64,000 nucleotides of DNA from Limnephilus marmoratus (lineage: Eukaryota > Arthropoda > Insecta > Trichoptera > Limnephilidae), in the NCBI GenBank assembly GCA_917880885.1, contig OU862913.1:45417460-45481459 (forward strand), written 5' to 3'. Under the pieces are notes generated by a model that saw only the letters and a program-made list of their open reading frames with translations, searched no databases and had not been told where the DNA came from. The position numbers and the translations under genes were made by a program. Shown here in pieces: positions 22,330-35,000 of the stretch. Within the stretch, counting starts at the first letter, position 1; each line of letters starts with the position of its first letter.

Positions 22330-23390
22330 AATATTGTCAGAACTTCATTACCCTCCGATTCATAACCTTTCGTATCGTCAAAATTTTTGCCGGATGGTAA
22401 TGTAGAGTTTTGGAGGGTAATGAAAATTCTGTAAGGGTTATTTTTACGTGCACCTGGGACCATGTTTGAGGTTTAGTAAAAGCTAATATTATCAATAAAT
22501 GCAGTTTTTTGGATATTTGTGAACCTAGTTTCATACTAGAATCCTTTCCTGAAAATGGATTAAGTGAAAACCGATTTATCGGCTTGATTTTTTAATTCAA
22601 AATCGTAAAAATTCTTTGTAATCCGCGCTCGCCTCAAAACCGTTGACTGATAGTAACGAATCTAGGAGTACATCATCGGCCGTGATGAATATTTGGTAAT
22701 CGAGATCGCGCCGTATCCACCTAGCTGATAACGTTGTGGGAGTCCGGTCTTTATCCGTGGCTGGCGGCTGCTGGAATCCTAAGCGGGATTTCTTCCGGAC
22801 TCTGGACGATACGAGAGATTACATAATCCTGGTGGGCTGGTCGCCCAGATTCAGCCCCGACCAGATGTCACCCTGGATCCTTCGATAGAGCTTCAGTTCC
22901 GGTCGCGGCAATGAGAGTTAGATAGTTAGTTTCAGTATATAACGGTCTGTTGGAGGGTAAGCTATTTTATATTCTAAATCGTAATATTTCAATTGTTACT
23001 TGTACCAAATACAGAATACAGTATTCCAAAGTTTATCATCAAACCTCTTTCTTTCATTTTAAAAACCCCAAGTTTCACCCCAATAACCAGAACGAATAAT
23101 TTTCCTCGTGCACTTGAGAGGAGTCGTAATTTGTAGTTCCCCAAAGCTATGCCGGTCTAACATATTCTGTCCCAAAATTTGGCGCACAGTTAAAACTGTA
23201 AAGTTGAGGCCGGAGTGCAGTTTTGCGTAACAATCATGTCCATAACAGTTAGTCATAACCTATATTATATGCTACCTCACATAACATTTGACACTCACAC
23301 CATATGTTATTCTAGAACACATGTTTTAATATTTTACAACATACTCTATATACACTACCCCGGTAGCAATGTGATATTTTAAATTTTCCT
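22330..23390. other. Unclassified, possibly retroelement-derived
   Basis: The segment 22620-22960 is less AT-rich than its surroundings and includes 'tataacggtctg', reminiscent of an LTR promoter region. I could not find paired LTRs, a primer-binding site or a pol ORF. A short minus ORF (23059-23256) has no recognisable family. Confidence 0.3.
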
Positions 23391-23399
23391 TTTGAGACC

Positions 23400-23832
23400 A
23401 TGAATAACTTCAGGAAGAATATAATTAAGGTTTTTTCCAGTATGGGTAAGCATGTGAAGTTTTAAATTTCCCTTTTCTGCACATAAGTGCAGTCGGAAAA
23501 TCACTTATATTTTTCTCCAGCATAGGTTGGCAAGTGTAAAGTTCCCTTTTGAGAATGTAAATAGCTGCAGTAAAAACATGAATAAGGTTTTTATCCGTAT
23601 GGGTTCGCGTGTAACAATTCCAATTTCCCATTTGAGCACAACATTAAGTGCAGTCGGAACATCAAAAAAAAATTCTCCAGTATGCGTTCGCATGTGACGT
23701 TTTCAAGTTCTGTTTTGAGCATAGGAATAGCTACATTTGGAACATGAATAAGTATTTTCTCCAGTATGGTAAAGCAATGAGATTTGTTAAATTTCCCTTA
23801 TGAGAGCATGAATAGCTGCAGTAAGAACATAA
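23400..23832 (-). pseudogene. Decayed 3' continuation of zinc-finger gene A array
   Basis: Directly after the gene A stop, finger sequence goes on at 84-bp spacing ('LCSYCSYSCSHKGNL', 'MRTHTGE') but with frameshifts and lost His residues; about five fingers are traceable. The gene A array was therefore longer before the TAA in the linker at 23833-23835. Confidence 0.75.
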
Positions 23833-26769
23833 TTAAGGTTTTTCTCCAGCATGGGTTCGCATGTGACGATTCAAAGTTCCCTTTTCAGCACAGCAATAGC
23901 TGCATTTAGAACATGAATAAGGTTTTTCTCCAGTATGAATACGTACGTGATATTTCAATCGTATCTTTTGGGAAAATGAATGATTGCAGTACGAACACGA
24001 ATATGGTTTTTCTCCAGTATGAGTTCGCATGTGACGATTCCAAGATCCCTTTTGAGCACAGGAATAGCTGCACTCGGGACATGAATAAGGTTTTTCTCCA
24101 GTATGGGTAAGCATATGATGTTTTAAAGTTGATTTTTGATCACAAGAATAGATGCAGTCGGAACACGAATAAAGTTTTTTTCCAGTATGGGAATGCATAT
24201 GACATTTTGTTCCTTTTTGAGCATATGAATAGGTGCAGTCGAAACATGAATTAGATCTTTCTTCAGCATGGGTTCGCATGTGACGATTCCAGGATCCCTT
24301 ATAAGCACAGGAATAGCTGCAGTCGGGACATGAGTAAAGTTTTTCTCCAGTATGGGTAAGCATGTGACGTTTTAAAGTTCCCTTTTGAGCACAGGAATAG
24401 GTGCAGTCGGAACATGAATAAGGTTTTTTTCCAGTATGATTAAGCATGTGAAGTTTCAAATATCCCTTTCGTGAACTTGAGTAGCAGCAGAAAGAACACG
24501 AATAAGGTTTTTCTCCAGTATGGTTAAGCATGTGAAGTTTTAAATTTCCCTTTTGAGAACTTGAAAAGCTGCAGAGAGAACATAAATAAGGTTTTTCCCC
24601 AGTATGGCTTCGCATGTGACGATTCAAAGATCCCATTTCAGCACAGGAATAGCTGCAGTCGGCACAAGAATAACGTTTTTCTCCAGTATGGGTTCGCATG
24701 TGACGATTCCAAGTTCCTTTTTGAGCACAGGAATAGGTGCAGTCAGAACATGAAAAAGATTTTTCTCCTGTAATGTAAAGCAAGCGATATTATAAATTTG
24801 CATTATGAGAACATAGATATTTAAAGTAGGAAGAGGCTTAAGGTTTCTTTCCAGTGTAGATGGCTGAAATAGTTACAACGAGAACATGAAATAGATATTC
24901 CGATATTTAGTCTGATAAAGACAGAGAATAAAGTTCTATAAGAATGTGACCATATTGAAGACTGAAAATAGTTCAAGCAAATTAAGATAAAGAAAAACCT
25001 ATTTTACCTGCGGTTAGGGTAATACTTTCAGAGTTCTCTGAGCATTCCTTTTTTACATCCTGCAGGTCTATGTCTATTTCCTGATAAGGAATCCCACCGC
25101 CATCTTCTTCTCGGGATTCTGTCTTGATGGAAACAGTCTCTACAGTAATACTATCTGGAATTACAAAACGACAATACGATGTGTAAAGACTTGCTTAGTG
25201 TCACATTCTAAAATTCGGTGGTTGGGGCTATTTTTATGCTCAGCAGTATTTATTGTTGTATTTTGTAATATTGCAATTTGGGAGGCGGATAAAGGATACC
25301 GCCGGAACTGGAACAATTTACTTGATAACAAAGACTTCTGCCAAAGGTCATCTCCAACGGTGTGCTATGTTTGATGACTTAGCACGGATGCCCGGGTGAA
25401 TTTATTGTGGTGTGTTCAGGTCTTGGCGGTGGATGCACCTGCCCACCAGCAACGTGGCTGGACAGATCGGGAAACGCCGGTATGCTGATACCCTTTGATT
25501 TCCCCAGCCGGTCTCTCAAGACCCATCGTCTTCACTGCGGTGGGTGGGATGGATTCACATGTCCATCACTTCTGCACACACTGACCCTTAGATTCCTATC
25601 CACATACATTATCCTTCCCAGAAATACTTCTCCCTCCTTTCCTTAAAAGTGCCCTTCCCACTGCATTCCCAAAGATGACATAGAGGGAAATTATTTTTCT
25701 CAGGGCCTCCCGTGTGGTGATAATATTTTTAAAAAATACGTGTGTTCTAAGCTCCTGCTGACAAGTTGCTTGCAGGAGCTAAGCTACAAAGATCCAGTGT
25801 ATAAAAAATTGCAAATAGGTTAGTACAATTGTTTTTTCTAAGATCTTTAGACATTGAAAGTCCCTTTCCAAGAAAGTATTAGAAAGAAACTAATTTTAAT
25901 ATTTTCCGTTACAAACTGCAAAGTAAAATAATTTCCCTTGAAGATATTAAAATCACGAAGAAGATGAAAATAGGAAAAGAGAATTTATAATGATTTTTAT
26001 CGAAAAAAATTACATGAGAAGGCCGCTTAAAGGACGTTTTTAGCGATGGTGTTCCATTCTTGAGAATCTTCAGAAAGAGTGTATAGTATCTTAAAGTCAA
26101 TCAAATAATAAATTCCGAAATCACAAGTATACCTACGTCACAATAAAAATTTGCTGCAACACAAGAATACATGATACGTGCATTATCTTATAATCCCAAA
26201 TTATTTTTGAAGTAGAAAGAGTGAGATGATTTAATTTAGTAATAAATATGATTATGCAACAGATTCAGGAACTACGAACTGTTTGCGGGCATAACAAATT
26301 AAACGTTATTTTTAGTTCGACAGTTTCCTGTGGCGCAGGATTACAAAGGTGAAATAAAAGACGAAGAAAATAATCGGTCAGTGGCTGTTGGCATCGCGTC
26401 CTGTGTCCCACCGTGAGTTCAATTCCTCCGCTGATTTTCAGCTTAATGTAGTGGTAGTAGGGGATTTTGAATTTATTATCTGTTATTCGTAACCCCGGAA
26501 TATTTGTATTAATTTTAAAATAAAAAAAGGACCGATGAACGGCAAGAGGGGAAGAAGAAAATAAGCAGTTGTCCTGACTGCGTCATCTGAAATTCCTTAG
26601 TGATAATATACGTGATTAACTTACTAGTTGGCTGAACATTCTCCGCATACTGGAAACATTCCTTCTTTACATCCGGAAGGATATCCATATACGGCACTTT
26701 ACCTGCGGCTTCTTCCTGGGACACTGATTCCGTCTTAATGGAAACATTCTCTGGGTTGAGAAGTTCCAT
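23833..26769 (-). CDS. C2H2 zinc-finger protein A (11 fingers), three coding exons
   Basis: Probable nuclear DNA-binding protein. The exons 26769-26625, 25154-25008 and 24767-23833 join through phase-1 introns (donors GTAAGT and GTAAAA; acceptors CCAG and ACAG) to 408 codons plus stop. Exons 1 and 2 encode two related ~49-residue acidic modules: VSIKTES ... PYMDI ... DVKKEC and VSIKTES ... PYQEIDIDLQDVKKEC. IKTE and VKKE (Lys12, 35, 59, 83) fit the SUMO consensus psi-K-x-E. Exon 3 encodes eleven fingers with TGEKP-type linkers. Finger 7 has lost one residue before its first His and is probably non-functional. The protein ends at a stop inside a GEKP linker, with decayed fingers downstream. 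No KRAB, ZAD or BTB domain is seen. The target is unknown. Confidence 0.8.
25370..25725 (+). mobile_element. Non-LTR 3' tail (family L3) in intron 1 of gene A
   Basis: Copy of the L3 tail ('gatgacttagc', 'ccttaaaagtgcccttcccactgcattcccaaagatgacatag', 'ttatttttctcagggcctcccgtgtgg'), in antisense to gene A. 25726-26370 is AT-rich intron without recognisable features. Confidence 0.6.
26375..26515 (+). repeat. tRNA-like SINE head
   Basis: A-box-like 'gtcagtggctgttggcat' and B-box-like 'gagttcaattcc' occur at tRNA spacing, followed by an unrelated body. It lies in intron 1 of gene A. Confidence 0.4.
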
Positions 26770-27080
26770 GGCACTACTGTGATAGCGTCCTGTTATGTGA
26801 TGGTAATTGATTTCAGCTAATAATTAATTATAACTGTAATAAAACATAAACTGATTAGTCCAATTTGAATCTTTATAAATGAGTTTCAAATAGATTACAG
26901 ATGGAAAAATTCTAAGTCCTTAGCGATTGAACGCCGCCAAGGTGATTTCTTTCATGAAATCGGTGTGCATAAATTATAACCAAGACTTCATATAATGTTA
27001 ACTTAATAATAAGTAAACAAACAAGCATTCGTAATAAGGAGCTTTGATCTAACTAATGTACTCAGTATAGCAAAAGAGTA

Positions 27081-27720
27081 GGGTGAAATGCAGATCCCGC
27101 CAATGTGGGGGATTTTAATAAAAATGCACTTTTTAGATGAGAAAAGTGTGGAAAAGTTGAATAAAAAGGAAATTAAGGCGCGCTTGGCAAAATTGAGGGA
27201 GATATAGCCGTTTAAAGAATGAATAAAATGACACTTCGTGAACTTATACTACGCCGTTTTGTTACTATTATGTTGGTATCTCAGACTTGCTTTACGAAGG
27301 TTGATACGATTGTAGCTAACTTCGTGTGATATACACGTAATTATGAAAAACAGAATTAATAATGGTCACAAACCATGTTACACAAACCTGGCGTAGCCGC
27401 TAAACTACTTGAAAACTGGGATGTTTTTCTTGCGTTGACGCGAGTAGGCGTTATAAAGGGGCACAAACCATGTTACATTGTAACAGATTTAGAGGACGAT
27501 TACGAGTGCTACCAACTTTAAGGTAATATTTAGTTTTCAAAATGGCTGACAGTATCGGTTCACGAAGTGTCATTTTATTCATACTTTAAACGGCTGTATC
27601 TCCCTCAATTTTGCCAAGCGCGCCTTAATTTCTTTTTTATTCAACTTTTCCACACTTTTCTCATCTAGAAAGTGCATTTTTATTAAAATCCCCCACATTG
27701 GCGGGATCTGCATTCCTCCC
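27081..27720. mobile_element. Foldback MITE with perfect 8-bp target duplication (family M1)
   Basis: Flanked by AAAGAGTA on both sides (27073-27080, 27721-27728). The inverted ends GGGTGAAATGCAGATCC and the complement of GGGAGGAATGCAGATCC extend inward about 140 bp. Same family as 3244-3944. Confidence 0.85.
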
Positions 27721-27728
27721 AAAGAGTA

Positions 27729-29061
27729 TAGTGCAAGACAAAGCTCGGCGGTCGACTTCAAAATATTGAATAAACGTCAATAGAAATGTAGAACCTCGAA
27801 TAAAATTAAACAAAAAAAAAACCTACAAAAATGTAATGGTTACTGAAATAATCTCAAGTAGTATAAACATAATTATTAAGAACTTTATATCATATTCCTT
27901 TAGAAAAGCGGAGGAACAACCACTCTTAAGCAAATTACCAAAGGACTATTGAATATTGACTAGAATATTGACATTTCCATAGACAACTGACAATTAAAGA
28001 AAAATGTCACGAAATTAGGTATCATGCAGTACTTCTTTTAGCCTGAGTTCTGAAAACCGCAGAAAAGTCACTAGGAGTTCTTTTTATAAATTATTTTCAT
28101 CTGTTATCATAATATATACCATTACAAAAAAAATATACACACGCTTCACAACAGTAAATAGTAGTACTACCGTGCAATGGGGTTACTGTGATCATTTGAA
28201 TTTTATTTTTACAAATCAAATGGTTACCTTACAACCCATATATTTTCTATAGAAATAGATGCTTCAGTATCACAATGGCCACATGTTGCGGTGCATACAG
28301 GTAACTTTTCAACAATCACTTGAAATTACAGATTTCAACTTACGACTAATCGGACTACCGCCATAGCGTCATATTCCTTTTGACTTTTGACAGCTAGGCC
28401 ATAGATGTTTGTTAAAATAGATAGTCAGTTTACGATATTTGCATTACGGTAGGTACTGGCGTATAAAATTATCATTTCGATTTCACTCATCGAAATGAAT
28501 GTTGCCTCGCTTTATTTCAAAGTACATCGTAAATATTACAGATTGGCAATTGAAACCTTTCGCCGCCGCACATCAAAAGTGAAAAACCGGAGATCACGAC
28601 ATGTTTAACTCATTTTTGGATTACGTGTCCATGACAGCATTAAAAATTTCCACTATCGATACGGAAAATGAATTTTTTTACCGCTTCACGGAAGAAAATT
28701 ATTTAGGAAACCGGTTCCAAAAGTAACCGAATAAAGCACTGGTTCCATGACGTCCTTCAACCGCAGAGGCAACACAACTCGGGAATCGACATTTCTAATA
28801 TCGCTGGACTCCAGGCCATAGGCAAAAACACAAACATTTTTCGAGAAATATAAATCACTGGTTTCTTCTTTCATTAAAGTAGGTAAGATAACAAGCTCTG
28901 TATCTATTACAATAAACCTTTAATATTCTATTTCTCTTCCATAATAGATATATTTTACTTTTTTTAATGAAAACTTACGTACCTACAATGTTGTTATTCT
29001 TTTTTCATAAATGTGATGTCAATTTTTTTTTTTAATCCTTATTTCGATTTACCACAGATTG
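27729..29061. other. No gene seen
   Basis: AT-rich. A 62-codon minus ORF (28686-28874) has no recognisable domain and is not supported by splice or repeat context. Confidence 0.45.
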
Positions 29062-29065
29062 TTAA

Positions 29066-29986
29066 CCTTTAACTGGTGACATGCAGTCTCACAGGCCGAG
29101 CAGCGTCAGTGAAACATCATTTCACCTCCTTCCCCGCGCTTACTTTGTTCCAACACCTGAGTGACCTGAGTAACTTCGACTTTAGTTTTAGTTGCGTCCA
29201 CGCCGTTGAGATGGATAGTTGCATCGTACAGTCCCAAATCGGTAAGTTACATCGTTATAAAGTTCGGCAGCTGTCTCTCAGACCATACGTCTCCACTTAA
29301 CTTAACTTTTTAAAGTAATTTTGATGTACCTATTGTTTTATTTCGTATGTTTACAGTTATTACTTGCAATGAATAATTCCGCACCTCCAAAAAATAGGCG
29401 TAGGGTTTTCCAATGCTATTGATAGAGGAAAATTCATAAAAATATTGGCCAGAAACGCTGTTATACAAAACATGCAGCGCAGAGTTTGTAATACTCACAT
29501 TCCACGCGATATACGAGCCAACTTAGAGCGTATTTTGGGTTCTTATTTGCCACCTAAACCACAAAACTCTTGCCCTCCTAAGTTAAATCTAATTACCAAT
29601 GTAATTTGTGTAAAAAATAAAAGGTGGGTGCTTGCAATGTGCCAAACATTTATGCCCTGACTGCCAATAAAGATAACCAAAATTTGACCGTTGCCAGTTG
29701 TTGTGTAAAATGATGCCAGTGATTTGACCATTATTTTTTTTATTTACCTATCGATTAGTATCTTAACTATAAGGAAAATTAGTATTAATAACAGGTTCTT
29801 CATTAAGAATTACATTTAGAGTTTATTGTTTAGTTTTATTTTATCGTTTTATGTTTTTAAACTGTTTTTAAAGACTGCTGTAAGCTACATTACCAAATGT
29901 CAGTGCTATAGACCAGATACGGATACGACATCTCAGGCCGTTCGTCACCAGTTATGTTACACAAAAACCATGTCACCAGTCTAAGT
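29066..29986 (+). mobile_element. piggyBac-like element with transposase C-terminal remnant
   Basis: TTAA occurs on both sides (29062-29065, 29987-29990). The inverted ends share ACTGGTGACATG. Inside, 29445-29660 encodes 'RRVCNTHIPRDIRANLERIL' and a 'CVKNKRW...MCQTFMP' segment, like the C-terminal cysteine-rich region of piggyBac transposases. The catalytic Asp region is missing, so the element is non-autonomous. Confidence 0.75.
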
Positions 29987-29990
29987 TTAA

Positions 29991-31210
29991 CTATTATTTT
30001 TTTGCAAACATGCAATCCTCTTAAAACCATAAACAAATTCTTCTACCGGAAGAGTTGTATGAATCTTATGATGTAAAAAAAGAACAATTGTAAAGCCTAG
30101 ATTGTATTTACAAAAGTTTAATTAATAAAAAAATGTTTCTTCCATGTCCGTATTCTTACTCTTATTTATTTATTCTGCAATTTGTTGGGTTGTTTCTATA
30201 TAATTGCTTAAATATTATATTACATATCCCTTCCTCATACCCCGTAATGTATTTTGACAAAAAAAAATTAATACTGACCAGTTAGAAGTTTACAACAGCT
30301 CCAAAATATCCGAAACCAATTTATGTATGGTATCCAATATTGGAGTATGCTGTGAGGCTGGAAATAGTGCAGGGAGAAAGGAGTTGGGTAGGGGGGAGGT
30401 GGAAATTAGAAAAATTGTAAATTTTACTAAAGAACGAATCCTTCACATAATCATGCTTCAGGAAACTCGTGTAACAACCAAAAGTTTTGAATTTGAAGTT
30501 ATATTTCCAATGAGGTATATAGAAAGAAAGATTCACTGTGATATAAATAAGACAAACAGTTTTCCCGTTGCACACAACGGCGATGACAAAATTTTATTAA
30601 TATTCCCATATATTAATGAATAATTTCATGCTTACAAATTGATATTCTTAATAATATATGCTAAAAAAGTTTTTAAATATTAAACCAATAATTGCATGTT
30701 AAAAACATGAAATACAAGAATAACTAACTAACTATCATGTCGTTTTCTCGCAGGGGTAGGCAGAGAGGAAGGACCGCCAAACAACTCGGTTTTGGTACGC
30801 AATTCTTGCTTCGTTCACATTCTATTTTTTTATTAGTTTATGCCGGTAACCCGGGCGTTCATTGTTTTAAATTATCGTATACAAATAAGTAAGTAACCCG
30901 CCTTACTAGACAATGTCTGTTCTGAGACGGGTACTATCTATATGTAGGTTGATAAAATAATAGTTCTCGGAACATGAATTACACAATCCGCGTATGTTCC
31001 TATTACATTATTAACATCCTATTATTGAAATATTTTTAAAAAACATATTATTTTATATATTTTTAACTGCCGCACACATAAATTAATTAGACCCGGGAGA
31101 CTGCGGTTTATTTATTTTTTTATTATTATTTTTTTTTAATATAAACTAATAAGCACAATGTAACATTTCATTCAATAAATTTAAATATTTTTACAGTAAG
31201 CATAACATTT
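29991..31210. other. TE debris: repeat X at 30310-30400, LINE fragment near 30745-30850
   Basis: 30310-30400 contains the family X 'gtatccaatattggagtatg' and G-rich tract. 30745-30850 ('gcagagaggaaggaccgccaaacaactcgg ... ttgcttcgttcacattc') matches parts of 40315-40400 and 50735-50830, a LINE fragment in minus orientation. No host gene is seen. Confidence 0.5.
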
Positions 31211-31214
31211 ATTT

Positions 31215-31580
31215 TTAAATACATTTATTCTTTCTTCATTCTTCATACTTTCAGGCATTTCATCATACATCTTTAGTCCTCTGTACATAAGGCAGTTCTG
31301 TGATTTTGATTTCTTCAGTTGTGGCAATCGAACTCTGTTTATATTTCTTGTTTCGTAATTATGAATGTCTCTATTAAAAATTAATTTAATCCTTAAAGTA
31401 TTTTGGCATTTGGTTTTTCATAATTTTATGCACAAAAATTAACACATTAAATAGCAGTCTCTTTTTTATTGGAATCCAATTTAGCTCCTCTCTCATTTGA
31501 TTAATCCTTGCGTATTAGCTTTGTTTTGTATAACTTCTAGTTTGCCGCAGCCCCGTACACGGCCATAGAACAAGCACAAG
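31215..31580 (-). mobile_element. Non-LTR retrotransposon C-terminal fragment
   Basis: The minus strand reads 'INQMREELNWIPIKKRLLF' ... 'FVHKIMKNQMPKYF' ... 'YVQRTKDV', the typical C-terminal region of a Jockey/CR1-like ORF2, with in-frame stops. 31581-31860 shows nothing further. Confidence 0.6.
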
Positions 31581-31859
31581 TGGCACAATCAAAATACGTT
31601 TTTTCTACCACCCATGCATCAAAAAATTACAAGAGACCATTGGAGATAACAGCTTTTTAAAATTATACATATAAAAGTGTTTGTACAGGGGAGATACGAT
31701 GGAGCCAAACCATGATCTAAATGCAAAATGTAAAATTAACGACGACATCTTTAAACGCATAAGCTTCGTTCGCGTAACATGAATGATAATTTTTATAGTG
31801 AGCCAGCATATGCAGTATTTAAGAAATTTGTAATCTTATCGTAAGCGCACAGTCATGCA

Positions 31860-32038
31860 GTTGTAACATGAAACTGGTTTTTCTCCACCAGTCCTTTGTA
31901 GAACATGATTTATTTCAATCGAAACATGAAAAAGATTTGTTTCGTGTGTGAGTTCGCGTATGTCTCTCTCTCTTGGTATGTATATCTCCCTTACGGCAAA
32001 ATGAAAATGTACAAAAATAATATGAAAAAAAGATTTTT
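31860..32038 (-). pseudogene. Decayed fingers downstream of gene B
   Basis: Finger-like fragments such as 'HTRNKSFSCFD' follow the gene B stop in broken frames (to about 31860). They are an outworn continuation of the array. Confidence 0.6.
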
Positions 32039-35000
32039 TTAGCCGTGAATTTTAAGCACGTGACTTTGTAAATATTTCTTTTTACAACATGAATATGTGC
32101 AGCTGGAACATGAAAAAGGTTTATATCCACTGTGAGTCATAAAGTGGATTTTCAGATATCTTTTTCTTAAACATGAAAAGTTGCAGTCGGAACATACAAA
32201 AGTTTTTTCTCCAGTGTGAATCAGTATGTGTGCCTTCAAATCTCCCTTACGAGAAAATGAAAATGAACATTCAGAACATGAATAAGGTTTTGCTCCACCG
32301 TGAGTCAGCATGTGAACTTTTAAACGTCCCTTTGTAGAACATGAATAAGGGCATTCGTAACACGCAAATGGTTTTTCTCCACTGTGCTTCATAACGTGGA
32401 TTTTTAAATACTCCTTTAATGAGCATGAATAGTTACAGTCAGAACATGAAAAAGGTTTATCTCCACTGTGAGTCAGTAGGTGCCTTTTTAAATTTGTCTT
32501 TAGAGAACATGAAAAGTTGCAGTCGGAACATGTAAAAGGTTTTTCGCCACTATGAGTCAGCAAGTGACATTTCAAATTTCTCTTTTCAGAACATGAATAA
32601 CTACAATAGGAACACGAAAAAGGTTTTTCTCCACTGTGAGTCAGCGTGTGTCTCATCAAATGCGCCTTTTGAGAACATGAATAGTTACAATCGGAACATG
32701 TAAAAGGTTTTTCACCACTATGAGTCAGCAAGTGAGATTTTAAATTTCCTTTTGTAGAACAAGAATATTTACAATAGGAACACGAAAAAGGTTTTTCTCC
32801 ACTGTGAGTCAGCGTGTGTCTCATCAAATGCGCCTTTTGAGAACATGAATAGTTACAATCGGAACATGTAAAAGGTTTTTCACCACTATGAGTCAGCAAG
32901 TGAGATTTTAAATTTCCTTGTGTAGAACAAGAATATTTACAATAGGAACATGAAAAAGGTTTTTCTTCACTGTGAGTCAGCAGGTGACATTTTAAATTTC
33001 CCCTTGTAGAATATGAATTATTGCAGTTGGAACATAAAAAAGGTTTTTCTCCACTGTGAGATAGCTTGTGAATTTTTAAACGACCCTTCGTAGAACATGA
33101 ATAGTTACATTCGGAACATAAAAAAGGTTTTTCTCCACTGTGAGACAGCTTGTGAATTTTTAAACGACTCTTCGTAGAACATGAATAGTTACAGTCGGAA
33201 CATGAAAATGGTTTTTCTTTAGCATGAGTGCGCAAGTGCCGTTCTAACCATGACTTACGAGAGTAGGAGTAGTTACAATGGGGACAAGAGAGTATTTTCT
33301 CCACAGGATGCGTCTTCAGACTTGGCAATAAATCTGAAAAAAAATTAATTGTAATTAATTTAAACCCCATAAAATGGATTTTACACTCAACTGATACATG
33401 AGACAGTGGTACACAGAGGGTATCAGTATTTTAATAATAACAAAAATAAAATAGTTAAACAATATTTAAATAATATACTCGTACTAGGTTAGTAAAACTT
33501 TAGGTAATATAATATAAGTTTATACTCGTACTATGTTAATGTAGTTTTTCCTCAGATCATTACTTAAATTTAGCCAATATAATAATTGAATATAACGATG
33601 TACTGACTCAGCTAAAACAACTAGATCAAAGTAAGAGCGGTGGTCCTGATAATATTCCGCCTGTTTTCTTAAAGAATTACGCTATCACTCTTGCATATCC
33701 ACTACATTTTCTTTTCAACCAGTCATTACAAACAGAGCACTTTCCTGAAAAATTGAAATACAGTTTCCTCACCCCGATATTTAAAAAGGAGACAAAAATG
33801 CGGTGACCAATTACAGACCGATCTGCCTTTTATGGACTATTCCAAAATTGTTTGAGAAACTTATTTTAATAAAATCATTCACTGTATTAAGCCAGTAATA
33901 ACACTTAACCAACATGGTTTCACTTCCGGAAATCTACTTTGTCCAATCTTTTAAATTACCAAAACTTTATATCCGAATCCATGTTACAAGTTGAGAAGTT
34001 ACAAATGCTAACAGCTGTAACCGAGGTGAATGATTTGGGTGTAAACTTTGATCAAAACTGAATTTTATAAACCATATTGAAGTTACATCAAATAAAGCTT
34101 TGAAAATGTTGGGCTTTGTAATAAGAATTTGCAGTCAATTTAAAAATATTCAAACCTATAAAAAATTGTACATGGTTAGGAGTGGAATTGAGTACAACTC
34201 GACAGTATGGGCACCTAGTTACGCTAGTCATTCGCTCACGATAGAAAGAATTCAGAAAAATTCTTAAGATTTATTAATTTTAGAATAGGTATTACAAGGG
34301 ATTGTGTCCACTATGATTATCTACTATGTCCACTCAATTTATTAAAATTATCTGAACGTAGAATAGTTAATGACCTAACATGTTTATATAAAATCATAAA
34401 TTCAATAATTGACAGCCTTGAACTATTATACTTGATTTCTTTTCATATACCTCGCAAACCAACATCCTACTGTGATAACTCCAACACAGAATCACAATTG
34501 TGTACCCCCGTTCGCCGTATACAAAATTTGGTTAATGACTATAAAGATGTTGTTGATATATTCAACACACCATTCACAAAATATAAACAAGTCATTATCC
34601 AATTTATATTGAAAAGAAGAACATCACATTTAATTTAATTAACTAAACAAACTACGTAGCTCAGCATCGACTTACGAGACTTTACCAATGTAATGTAATT
34701 TTCCTAGTATTAAATTTTTCCACCTCGCATGGCGGAGTTTTTAGTTTCGATGTTATTTCGTTTTTTACTTTGTTTTTGCTTTAGATGTTGTTTTTAATTT
34801 TGTTTTTGATTTTGATTTGGGTTTTGCTTTGATTTTGTTGTGCTTACTTTAATGTTCTTTGTATTAAATAAATAAAAATAACGTGTAAAAGCCCAGCCGG
34901 GCGGGAAATTCCAAGTAAATAAATATTTTACTATAGATTCTCAACTAGGTACTTACTTCAGATATCTTTACTATCAGACTGAAGAGAGATGCTAATGTAT

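Noticed and set aside
22429..23040. Solo LTR of a retrotransposon
   Set aside because: TG...CA ends could be chosen but no target duplication or partner LTR was found.
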